This document shows, piece by piece, positions 7,367-14,535 of a stretch of DNA of 20,667 nucleotides. The stretch is taken from positions 1-20,667 of the forward strand of contig SKTQ01000039.1 in assembly GCA_007122505.1 (NCBI GenBank). Reading direction: 5' to 3'. The notes beneath the pieces are model-generated. The model was not told where the DNA came from, searched no databases, and was given only the letters and a program-made list of their open reading frames with translations. Position 1 is the first letter of the stretch, and each line of letters starts with the position of its first letter. A program made the position numbers and the translations under genes. Source of the stretch: Bacteroidales bacterium (GTDB lineage: Bacteria > Bacteroidota > Bacteroidia > Bacteroidales > UBA7960).

Positions 7367-8359
7367 ATGAAAAAGAAAATCGGTGTTCTGGGTGCCGGAC
7401 ACCTTGGAAAAATTCATATCAAATGCATTCTGGCATCTGATTTTTTTGATTTGGTCGGCTTTTATGATCCGGATACTGAAACTGCAGAATCTGTTGAAAA
7501 AGCATTTAATATTCAGCGTTTTGATTCCGATGAAGCATTGATTGCATCGGCGGATATTGTGGATATCGTTACACCGACGATTTCTCATTATGATTGTGCA
7601 TCAAAAGCCATAAGGCATGGCCGCCATGTGTTTATTGAAAAGCCACTCACCACCACCCTTTATGAGGCAAAAAAGCTGATAGACCTGGCCGACGAGGCCG
7701 GTGTGAAGGTGCAGGTGGGGCATGTGGAGCGTTTTAACCCGGCTTTTCTGGCTGCCAGACCTTATCTGAAGAACCCCATGTTCATTGAAGCGCATCGCCT
7801 GGGTCAGTTTAACCCCAGGGGTACCGACGTTCCTGTAATCCTGGATTTGATGATCCATGACATTGATATCATTTTAACGGTTGTGGATTCAACCGTAAAA
7901 AAAATATCAGCAAGCGGTGTGGCTGTGGTTTCCGATACGCCCGACATTGCCAATGCACGTGTGGAGTTCAGTAATGGCTGTGTAGCCAATCTTACCGCCA
8001 GTCGCATCTCCATGAAAAACATGAGAAAAACAAGGTTTTTCCAACACGAAGGATACATTGCTGTTGATTTTCTGTCCAAAGAAACCCAAATCATCCGCAT
8101 GAAAGACGTTGTTGCCAGTCCGGATCCTTTTGCCATGGTCATTGACCTGGGGCCCGAAAAGAATCAAAAACAGATCTGGGTGGAAAAACCCGAGATAAAG
8201 CCGATTAATGCAATTCAAACGGAGCTGGAAACGTTTTATGAATCTGTCGTTAACAACACAGAACCCTTGGTCAGCATTATGGATGGATATGCATCCCTCG
8301 AGCTGGCTTACCAGGTGATGGAAAAAATCGAGGACAATGTGCAGATAATCGGAAGTTAA
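7367..8359 (+). CDS. Gfo/Idh/MocA family NAD(P)-dependent oxidoreductase
   Basis: With the start at 7367 the product has 330 residues. An N-terminal Rossmann domain carries GVLGAGHLGKIH (6-17), then EKP (91-93), which binds cofactor and substrate, the segment VGHVERFNP (117-125), and the catalytic D-x3-H-D of DLMIHDID (160-167). The C-terminal half is the alpha/beta substrate domain. Members oxidise or reduce hydroxyl groups of sugars and nucleotide-sugars; the GHxERFNP stretch is shared with UDP-GlcNAc 3-dehydrogenases (GnnA, WlbA-like), so a UDP-sugar is a fair guess, not proven. The reading frame is open from 7241, but those 42 extra codons lie upstream of the promoter box and do not look like protein. 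The next gene is 149 bases downstream on the same strand. Confidence 0.88.
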   Translation: MKKKIGVLGAGHLGKIHIKCILASDFFDLVGFYDPDTETAESVEKAFNIQRFDSDEALIASADIVDIVTPTISHYDCASKAIRHGRHVFIEKPLTTTLYEAKKLIDLADEAGVKVQVGHVERFNPAFLAARPYLKNPMFIEAHRLGQFNPRGTDVPVILDLMIHDIDIILTVVDSTVKKISASGVAVVSDTPDIANARVEFSNGCVANLTASRISMKNMRKTRFFQHEGYIAVDFLSKETQIIRMKDVVASPDPFAMVIDLGPEKNQKQIWVEKPEIKPINAIQTELETFYESVVNNTEPLVSIMDGYASLELAYQVMEKIEDNVQIIGS

Positions 8360-8404
8360 CAGACTTTCCCGTTGTTGTTTTCCATCAGACAGTTGTTTTG
8401 TCAG

Positions 8405-8414
8405 ATTGTACAAT
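8405..8414. repeat. 10-bp perfect palindrome
   Basis: ATTGTACAAT is its own reverse complement. It lies in the 149-base gap between the oxidoreductase and the sugar phosphotransferase, where no good TAnnTTTG box was found. It could be an operator half or chance. Confidence 0.3.
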
Positions 8415-8485
8415 ATGTTCTTTTAACAGTCGTTATGATTTTATAATTCCCGGCTTTTTATTTCCCTGTTAAAACCGGTAATGGC

Positions 8486-8498
8486 CCCGGCAACCGGG
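8486..8498 (+). repeat. GC-rich hairpin before sugar phosphotransferase start
   Basis: CCCGG-CAA-CCGGG forms a 5-bp all-GC stem with a 3-nt loop in an otherwise AT-rich leader. It ends 10 bases before the ATG at 8509 and 37 bases before the ATG at 8536. If transcribed, it would crowd initiation at the first ATG, which favours the second. Confidence 0.4.
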
Positions 8499-8508
8499 CA
8501 AGGTTAAT

Positions 8509-9960
8509 ATGCTGTTCCGAAATGAAACAAACTCCATGGATAAACGTCTACAAAGACTGCAAATCATAAAATTTATATTTTTTGATTTTCTGGCAGCGGC
8601 ATTGGCCTGGTTTCTTTTTATCAATATCCTGAGTGCCAATAATGGATTTGCTTTCAATAAGTTTAAGGAACAGCTGTTTATCCAGGAAAACCTGATTCTC
8701 GGACTGATCGTCATTCCCTTTTTCTGGTTGCTGCTTTACTACCTGAGCGGTTCTTACAAAAACGTATTCCGCCGTTCGCGGCTTGGCCAGTTCGGACAAA
8801 CGATTTTCACTACGGTGATCGGTGTGCTGGTGATCTATTTTGTGATTCTTCTTGACCAGGCAGTGTCAGCCAGCAAAGGATATTACCAGTCGCTGGTTTT
8901 GTATTTCGCCCTCCATTTGTTTTTTACCTCTATATTCCGGTTTATTCTCTCCACACGAATAAGCCGTAAGATCCACAAAAGAATCATCGGGTTCAATACC
9001 ATTATTGTAGGAAGTCAGAAAAGGGCCATCGAGATCACCAAAGAGCTGGAATCACAGAAAAAGTCTGCCGGCAACAAGTTGATCGGGTTTGTGAATGTGA
9101 GTGACCACGACGAATATCCCATGGAGGCATACCTGCCAAGGCTTGGCAGTTTTGATGAAGTGGTTGATATCATCCAAAAGTACAATGTGGAAGAAGCGAT
9201 CATTGCCATGGAGACGCGTGAAAACAAAAAGATCAGTCGTATCCTGACCGATTTGTATTCAACCGATGTAGTGGTAAAGATCATTCCTGAAATGCATGAC
9301 ATCCTGCTTGGCTCAGTGAAGATGACTTCCATTTTTGGTACCCCGCTCATCCAAATACAATCTGGCTTGATGCCCGCCTGGCAGCAATCAATCAAACGCT
9401 TTATCGATATTGTGGTGTCCATTGCCTGCCTGATCCTGCTTTCTCCCGTGTTTTTGGTTACCGCCATCATTGTAAAATTAACTTCAAAGGGGCCAGTTTT
9501 TTATAAACATGAACGGATTGGACGGCATGGCAAGCCGTTTATGATGCATAAATTCAGATCGATGTATGTTGATGCTGAAAAAAACGGCCCGCAATTATCT
9601 TGTGCGGATGATCCGCGTATTACACCATTTGGCCGGTTTATGCGAAAAGTAAGACTGGATGAGATCCCACAGTTTTACAATGTCCTTCGCGGTTACATGT
9701 CGCTTGTAGGGCCCCGCCCTGAACGACAGTTTTATATTGATCAGATTATCAAGAAAGCACCGGAATACAAATTGCTCCAAAAAATCAAGCCCGGCGTTAC
9801 CAGCTGGGGACAGGTTAAGTATGGTTATGCAGAAAATGTGGATGAAATGATCGAGCGTCTGAAGTATGACCTGTTATATCTCGAAAACATGTCGCTGGCT
9901 GTCGATTTCAAAATCTTGATTTACACGGCGCTGATCATCGCACAGGGCAGAGGTCAGTGA
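8509..9960 (+). CDS. Undecaprenyl-phosphate sugar phosphotransferase
   Basis: A 483-residue integral membrane enzyme of the large (WbaP/WcaJ-type) polyprenyl-phosphate hexose-1-phosphate transferases, which start surface glycan chains. Four N-terminal membrane helices (about 20-150) are followed by a Rossmann-like domain (around 160-260, IIVGSQKRA then LIGFVNVSD). The C-terminal catalytic domain has re-entrant helix RFIDIVVSIACLILLSP (297-313), ERIGRHGKPFMMHKFRSM (335-352), the catalytic Asp-Glu pair in RLDEIPQF (D384, E385), and SLVGPRPE (398-405). Numbering uses the ATG at 8509; the ATG at 8536 (MDKRLQRL) is equally or more likely. The sugar cannot be read from sequence. Its stop lies 3 bases from that of the convergent DUF4294 gene. 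It probably serves the flippase/GT4 cassette, though separated by about 4 kb. Confidence 0.92.
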   Translation: MLFRNETNSMDKRLQRLQIIKFIFFDFLAAALAWFLFINILSANNGFAFNKFKEQLFIQENLILGLIVIPFFWLLLYYLSGSYKNVFRRSRLGQFGQTIFTTVIGVLVIYFVILLDQAVSASKGYYQSLVLYFALHLFFTSIFRFILSTRISRKIHKRIIGFNTIIVGSQKRAIEITKELESQKKSAGNKLIGFVNVSDHDEYPMEAYLPRLGSFDEVVDIIQKYNVEEAIIAMETRENKKISRILTDLYSTDVVVKIIPEMHDILLGSVKMTSIFGTPLIQIQSGLMPAWQQSIKRFIDIVVSIACLILLSPVFLVTAIIVKLTSKGPVFYKHERIGRHGKPFMMHKFRSMYVDAEKNGPQLSCADDPRITPFGRFMRKVRLDEIPQFYNVLRGYMSLVGPRPERQFYIDQIIKKAPEYKLLQKIKPGVTSWGQVKYGYAENVDEMIERLKYDLLYLENMSLAVDFKILIYTALIIAQGRGQ

Positions 9961-9963
9961 TGA

Positions 9964-10590
9964 TCACAGCAACCCTTGCTCAATGAGTTGTACAATTTCC
10001 TCTATGCGCCGGTCTTCTCCATACGGGTCATATTCTGTTTTGAGGTTGTAGCCAAATAAACGTCCCAGGGACTGCCAGAAAACAGCAGAAAACACTCCCC
10101 TGAACTCTCTGAGAATATCGTAGGTTGTATGTTCGGTTTCCCGGTCTATCAGTTTTATGAGGATCAGTCCCTGGCTGATGGTTAGCCGTTTGAGGTCATC
10201 TTCAAACCGTTCCAGCAATTCATCCTCTACTTTGCTGATATAGGCACGCCGTTCACGTTCGTTTTCAATGGTCAACAATTCGTGACTGTATTGGGAAAAA
10301 AGTTGTCCGGCGAGTTTTGCATAGGGGTAAACGCGTTTAACGTTTCTGACGGTACGGTCGTAGCGGTATTGTTGCCATCGGTTTCTGGTACTTCTGTTGG
10401 CAACCACCTCCACAGGTTGTAATTCGATAATTATCAGTGTATCGCCATTCTTTACACGTGCAACGGATCTGTCACCGGTAATGTCTTTGTATGCAGGGTC
10501 ATCACCGGCCGGTTGCAATGCTGCAAATAACGGATCACTGTTTACAACCGTGCAAAAAAAGATGAGAATGAGGGTATACAAAAAGTGCAT
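9964..10590 (-). CDS. Exported DUF4294 family protein
   Basis: A 208-residue protein of unknown function. A signal peptide (hydrophobic residues 4-16, possible cleavage near FA-A, residues 22-24) is followed by NGDTLIIIELQPVEV (48-62), a positively charged linker, VKRVYPYAKLA (84-94), and a helical, charge-rich remainder ending in EIVQLIEQGLL. This order is what I recognise as DUF4294, found mainly in Bacteroidota; I know of no assigned activity. The protein is probably periplasmic. It starts 71 bases after clpX on the same strand, so it may be read through from the tig-clpP-clpX operon. Its own leader has only an imperfect box (TATCTTCA). It is convergent with the sugar phosphotransferase, with stops 3 bases apart. 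Confidence 0.75.
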   Translation of the reverse strand: MHFLYTLILIFFCTVVNSDPLFAALQPAGDDPAYKDITGDRSVARVKNGDTLIIIELQPVEVVANRSTRNRWQQYRYDRTVRNVKRVYPYAKLAGQLFSQYSHELLTIENERERRAYISKVEDELLERFEDDLKRLTISQGLILIKLIDRETEHTTYDILREFRGVFSAVFWQSLGRLFGYNLKTEYDPYGEDRRIEEIVQLIEQGLL

Positions 10591-10661
10591 AACTGTTGCA
10601 TCCGCGTTTTTCTTTTATCAAAACGTTTGAAGATACAAAAAATTTCAGAAGTTTACAAGAA

Positions 10662-11906
10662 TCAGGAAGCAACCCTTAAGCGGCCAATTTTAGACTTATC
10701 AAGCCGCTGCTCTGCGTAGTCCAGCGTAATGTGAAAGTCACCTTCGGCATTGTCAGAAGATGGGATTTCGTACATTGCATCCAGCATGATCACTTCACAG
10801 ATGGAACGAAGTCCCCTGGCACCCAGCTTGAATTCAACGGCTTTTTCTACAATATAATCCAGCACATTTTCATCAATGACCAGTCGCTTGTTATCCATTT
10901 CAAACAGTTTTGTGTACTGCTTGATCAGGGAATTTTTCGGTTCTGTAAGGATTTGTCTTAAGGCCTGTTTATCCAAGGGGTTCAGATATGACAATACAGG
11001 AAGCCGGCCTACCAGCTCCGGTATCAGGCCATAGCTTTTCAGGTCCTGTGGGGCGACATACTGAAGGATGTTATCTCGATCGATCTGGCCGGTTTTCTGT
11101 GCACCATAACCAATGGCATTGGCCTGCATTCTGGACATTATTTTTCGTTCGATGCCGTCAAAGGCACCACCGCAGATGAACAGTATTTTCTGGGTGTTTA
11201 TCTGGATCATTTTTTGTTCGGGGTGCTTGCGACCACCTTGGGGCGGAACATTTACCACCGCTCCTTCCAGCAGTTTTAGCAAGGCTTGCTGTACACCTTC
11301 TCCGGAAACATCCCTGGTGATGGAAGGATTATCGCTTTTTCTGGCAATTTTATCAAGCTCATCTATAAAAACAATTCCCCTTTCGGCTGCCGCAACATTG
11401 TAGTCGGCCACCTGTAACAGTCTTACCAAAATGCTTTCCACATCTTCACCCACATAGCCGGCTTCTGTCAGAACGGTAGCATCGGCTATACAGAACGGCA
11501 CTTTCATTTTTTTCGCAATGGTGCGCGCCATTAGTGTTTTTCCCGTTCCCGTTTCTCCCACCAGCACGATGTTGGATTTTTCAAGTTCCACACCATCCAC
11601 TTCGTCGTCTTTCGGCGATGCGTAATTGATACGCTTGTAATGGTTGTAAACGGCCACTGACAGCACTTTTTTGGCATCTTCCTGTCCGATCACATACTGA
11701 TCCAGGTGTTTTTTAATTTCGACAGGCTTGAAAAGCTTGAATGACGGGATTCTTTTTTTCTCTTCCTGGGCTTTTTCCTCATCCACGATCGATTTGGCCT
11801 TTTCGGCACAACGCTCGCAAATTTGGGCTTCCAGACCGGAGATCAGCAGCTCTACATCATCCGCATTGCGGCCACAAAATGCACATTTTTTGGTTTGCTT
11901 TGCCAT
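10662..11906 (-). CDS. clpX: ATP-dependent Clp protease ATPase subunit ClpX
   Basis: A 414-residue AAA+ unfoldase that feeds tagged proteins into ClpP. The N-terminal zinc-binding domain has four cysteines (C8, C11, C30, C33). Walker A is GETGTGKT (117-124), the pore loop GYVG 150-153, Walker B IVFIDELD (178-185), the RKH loop 226-228, and sensor 2 lies in LGARGLRS. The ClpP-binding loop reads IGY (265-267) where E. coli has IGF. Length is normal (E. coli 424). It lies 30 bases after clpP and is the third gene of a tig-clpP-clpX operon. No separate promoter box is seen. Confidence 0.98.
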   Translation of the reverse strand: MAKQTKKCAFCGRNADDVELLISGLEAQICERCAEKAKSIVDEEKAQEEKKRIPSFKLFKPVEIKKHLDQYVIGQEDAKKVLSVAVYNHYKRINYASPKDDEVDGVELEKSNIVLVGETGTGKTLMARTIAKKMKVPFCIADATVLTEAGYVGEDVESILVRLLQVADYNVAAAERGIVFIDELDKIARKSDNPSITRDVSGEGVQQALLKLLEGAVVNVPPQGGRKHPEQKMIQINTQKILFICGGAFDGIERKIMSRMQANAIGYGAQKTGQIDRDNILQYVAPQDLKSYGLIPELVGRLPVLSYLNPLDKQALRQILTEPKNSLIKQYTKLFEMDNKRLVIDENVLDYIVEKAVEFKLGARGLRSICEVIMLDAMYEIPSSDNAEGDFHITLDYAEQRLDKSKIGRLRVAS

Positions 11907-11936
11907 TGCCTTTCTATTGGTTCAAACAATAACCCT

Positions 11937-12626
11937 TTACTTCTCTGTTGTTTTTTTGTTTGAAATCAACACTTCATCAATCATCCCATATTCTTTGGCT
12001 TCCTCAGAGGTCATCCAGTAATCGCGGTCGGCGTCTTTCCAGATCTTTTCATAATCCTGGTTGGAGTGTTTGGCAATGATCTGGTAGAGTTCTTTTTTGA
12101 TTTTCTGAATTTCGCGCGCTGTGATTTCGATATCGGAAGCCTGTCCTTCTGCGCCGCCCATTGGCTGATGAATCAGTATGCGGCTGTGTTTCAGGGCCGT
12201 TCTTTTCCCTGTATGTCCGGCACTGAGTAATACAGCTCCCATGGAAGCGGCCATACCTGTACAAATGGTAGCCACATCGGGGGCGATATACTGCATGGTA
12301 TCATAGATGCCCAATCCGGCATATACAGAGCCTCCCGGTGTATTCAGATAAATCTGAATATCTTTTTTTGGATCAACCGATTCCATGTACAACAGCTGTG
12401 CCTGGATAATATTGGCCACATAATCATTGATGGGGACCCCAAGAAAGATAATACGGTCCATCATCAAACGGCTGAAGACGTCCATGGTTGCTATGTTTAG
12501 CTGCCTTTCCTCAATAATGGTGGGGCTGATATAGTTTCCGTACACAGAAGTATAGTCATGCATGGTGATACTGCTGATTCCCCTGTGTTTTACGGCATAT
12601 TTATGAAAATCGCTCATTTTTGACAT
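11937..12626 (-). CDS. clpP: ATP-dependent Clp protease proteolytic subunit ClpP
   Basis: A 229-residue serine peptidase that assembles into a tetradecamer chamber. The catalytic triad is S128 (in GMAASMGA), H153 (in LIHQPMGG) and D202 (in DRDYWM); the spacings of 25 and 49 residues equal those of E. coli ClpP. The oxyanion segment TPGGSVYAG (96-104) is intact. About 30 residues precede the folded core, longer than the E. coli propeptide, and could be trimmed. A second in-frame Met at residue 4 could also start the chain. It sits between trigger factor (51-base gap) and clpX (30-base gap). Confidence 0.98.
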   Translation of the reverse strand: MSKMSDFHKYAVKHRGISSITMHDYTSVYGNYISPTIIEERQLNIATMDVFSRLMMDRIIFLGVPINDYVANIIQAQLLYMESVDPKKDIQIYLNTPGGSVYAGLGIYDTMQYIAPDVATICTGMAASMGAVLLSAGHTGKRTALKHSRILIHQPMGGAEGQASDIEITAREIQKIKKELYQIIAKHSNQDYEKIWKDADRDYWMTSEEAKEYGMIDEVLISNKKTTEK

Positions 12627-12677
12627 GATCTTTTGTTTTTTAATTTATGATGATGCTTCTGAATTGCGGCTATCATT

Positions 12678-14108
12678 TTAATTATCAAGGTCTTCCTGGC
12701 TTTCATCGCCGGTGTCAGGCTTTGACACACCGGTATCTGCTTCTTTGGGTTTATACATTTCAGTAACAAGCTTCACGAAATCATCATAACTTGTTTCCAC
12801 TTTATTAATTCCAAGTTTTTCCTTCAGAAGAACAAGTGTTTTTTCATCAAACAGGTGGTCATATACTTTTTTCACCTCCTCCTCTTTTGAAGAAATGTTT
12901 TTAACATATTCATCGAGCATTTCCTGGGGAACGTTTTCCTGGCCATATTGTTTGAGCTGAATCCTGATATAATCCTCCAGATGCTGTTTTACCTCTTCCG
13001 GTTTAACTTCAATTCCATATTTTTTCAACAAATGGTTTTCAAGGAGTTGCCATTTGAATGTATCGGAGAACTGATTAAATTCTGCTTCAACCTTCCCGGG
13101 CGTCAGTTCTTCCTTGTTGGATTCCAGCAGCCATTTTTTCAGAAATGCCTCGGGCAACGGCAGATCAGCCATTTCAACCAGCTTGTCAACCGCTTGTCGT
13201 TTAAATAATTTATCGGCATCCGCCTGGTATTGTTGACTTACCTGGTTTTTGAGATGCTCCCTGAACGCTTCTTCTGTTGTGATTTCCTGGTCGGGAGCTG
13301 CTTTTTTGAAGAATTCCTCATTCATATCGGCGGGTTCCACCCTGCTGATACTTTCAACCGTAAACCTGAAGAGGGGGCTATAATTGTCCAATTCTTCCTT
13401 TTTAACACCGATCATGGCGGCAGCTTCTGATTCTGATTCGACTGCTTTCAGAACATCCATGACAACCTGCGTTCCAACTTTACTGCCAACCAGTTTGTTT
13501 CTGACATCTTCATCACGGACATATTTGACAAAAAGATTGGCACTGTGCGTATATCCGTCTGTTTTTGGGGTTTCCTCATCAGCCATTTCCGCAAACTCAC
13601 CAAAGAGCACGTCATTTTCTTCGGCTGTACCGGGATTGACCATTTTTCCGTAGCGTTTCCGGATATCCTGCAAATAATTATCCACTATGTCATCTGCAAC
13701 CTGAATAACATGGTAATCCACAGTGATATCCTGTGAGAGCTCCAGATCAATTTCCGGCGCAAGCCCAATTTCATAGCTGAATTCAAATTCCTTTTGGTTG
13801 TCCCAGTCTATGTGTTCGGCATTTTCATGATCGGGAAGCGGATTTCCCAGGATATTTAGTTCTTTCTCCTTAATGTATTCATACACTGCATCGGCAAGGA
13901 TCTTGTTTACTTCTTCCAACAAAACGCTTTTGCCATACATTTTGTTGATCATTCCTCTTGGCACTTTGCCGGGTCTGAAGCCGGGCATTTGGGCCTTTTT
14001 CTGTAATTTTTTCAACTCCTTCTCTACAGGTTCCCGGTAGTCGTCCTCTCCGATTTTTATCTTCAATACTGCTTCCAGCTCACCGTTCTGTTCCAGAATA
14101 ATATCCAT
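12678..14108 (-). CDS. tig: Trigger factor (ribosome-associated chaperone)
   Basis: A 476-residue cytosolic chaperone that meets nascent chains at the ribosome exit. The N-terminal ribosome-binding domain holds the signature GFRPGKVP (43-50). The middle PPIase-position domain (about 150-260) is divergent from E. coli, and its proline isomerase activity is uncertain. The C-terminal helical substrate arms (about 270-440) follow, then a short acidic tail (ESQEDLDN at the end). It is longer than E. coli Tig (432), mainly from the tail and the middle domain. It opens the tig-clpP-clpX operon. The leader is A-rich without a Shine-Dalgarno; no convincing promoter box was found upstream. Confidence 0.93.
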   Translation of the reverse strand: MDIILEQNGELEAVLKIKIGEDDYREPVEKELKKLQKKAQMPGFRPGKVPRGMINKMYGKSVLLEEVNKILADAVYEYIKEKELNILGNPLPDHENAEHIDWDNQKEFEFSYEIGLAPEIDLELSQDITVDYHVIQVADDIVDNYLQDIRKRYGKMVNPGTAEENDVLFGEFAEMADEETPKTDGYTHSANLFVKYVRDEDVRNKLVGSKVGTQVVMDVLKAVESESEAAAMIGVKKEELDNYSPLFRFTVESISRVEPADMNEEFFKKAAPDQEITTEEAFREHLKNQVSQQYQADADKLFKRQAVDKLVEMADLPLPEAFLKKWLLESNKEELTPGKVEAEFNQFSDTFKWQLLENHLLKKYGIEVKPEEVKQHLEDYIRIQLKQYGQENVPQEMLDEYVKNISSKEEEVKKVYDHLFDEKTLVLLKEKLGINKVETSYDDFVKLVTEMYKPKEADTGVSKPDTGDESQEDLDN

Positions 14109-14379
14109 TTTTTTGTTTTTGATTGATGTATGTTTCCACTCTTGCTTAACTGTTTATCTCATTGAAATCTATGCGAAACCGGTCAGATGTTTCTGTGCGG
14201 GTCCGTGATGAAATAAGCTTTGTAAAACGATGCCATTGGTAATGTTACTTATGGATTGATTTACAACACTTGGAAACCAATTTATTGTGGTTTTGCCTTG
14301 ATACTTATAATTAATGGCTATGCTCGCATTGCTAAAAGGCGCGATATTCAGAAGACAGCCTTTTCATTAACTTTTTTTG
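14109..14379. other. Intergenic region between tig and tRNA-Leu
   Basis: This 271-base stretch must contain the tig promoter, but no TAnnTTTG box with a matching -33 element stands out; the nearest is TAGATTTC on the minus strand around 14167-14174. At its right end lies the inverted repeat described separately. No coding sequence or RNA gene was recognised in it. Confidence 0.5.
14334..14364 (-). terminator. Possible terminator of tRNA-Leu
   Basis: AAAAGGC (14334-14340) and GCCTTTT (14358-14364) form a perfect 7-bp inverted repeat with a 17-nt loop, 15 bases past the tRNA 3' end. Read on the minus strand the descending arm ends in TTTT, but the loop is long and the T run lies inside the stem, so terminator strength is doubtful. 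Confidence 0.35.
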
Positions 14380-14461
14380 TGCGGATGAAGGGATTCGAAC
14401 CCCCACGCCTTTCGGCACCAGATCCTAAGTCTGGCGCGGCTACCAATTACGCCACATCCGC
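14380..14461 (-). tRNA. tRNA-Leu (anticodon TAG)
   Basis: On the minus strand the acceptor stem is GCGGATG/CATCCGC with A73 at base 14380. The anticodon stem CCAGA/TCTGG encloses CTTAGGA, anticodon TAG (Leu). The variable arm TGCCGAAAGGCG marks a class II tRNA, and the T arm has GTTCGAATC. At 82 bases it is short but normal for tRNA-Leu. CCA is not encoded. Confidence 0.95.
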
Positions 14462-14498
14462 CAATTCAGCTATCGGACAGACCATCCAAAAGCGGGTG

Positions 14499-14506
14499 CA
14501 AATATA
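14499..14506 (-). promoter_or_regulatory. Promoter -7 box of tRNA-Leu
   Basis: TATATTTG on the minus strand lies in the 74-base gap after the histidine kinase stop and ends 37 bases before the tRNA 5' end. With the next four bases it is identical (TATATTTGCACC, 14506 to 14495) to the tRNA-His promoter. Confidence 0.7.
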
Positions 14507-14535
14507 CGGATTTTTAATTGATTGGGGCAGGGGTT

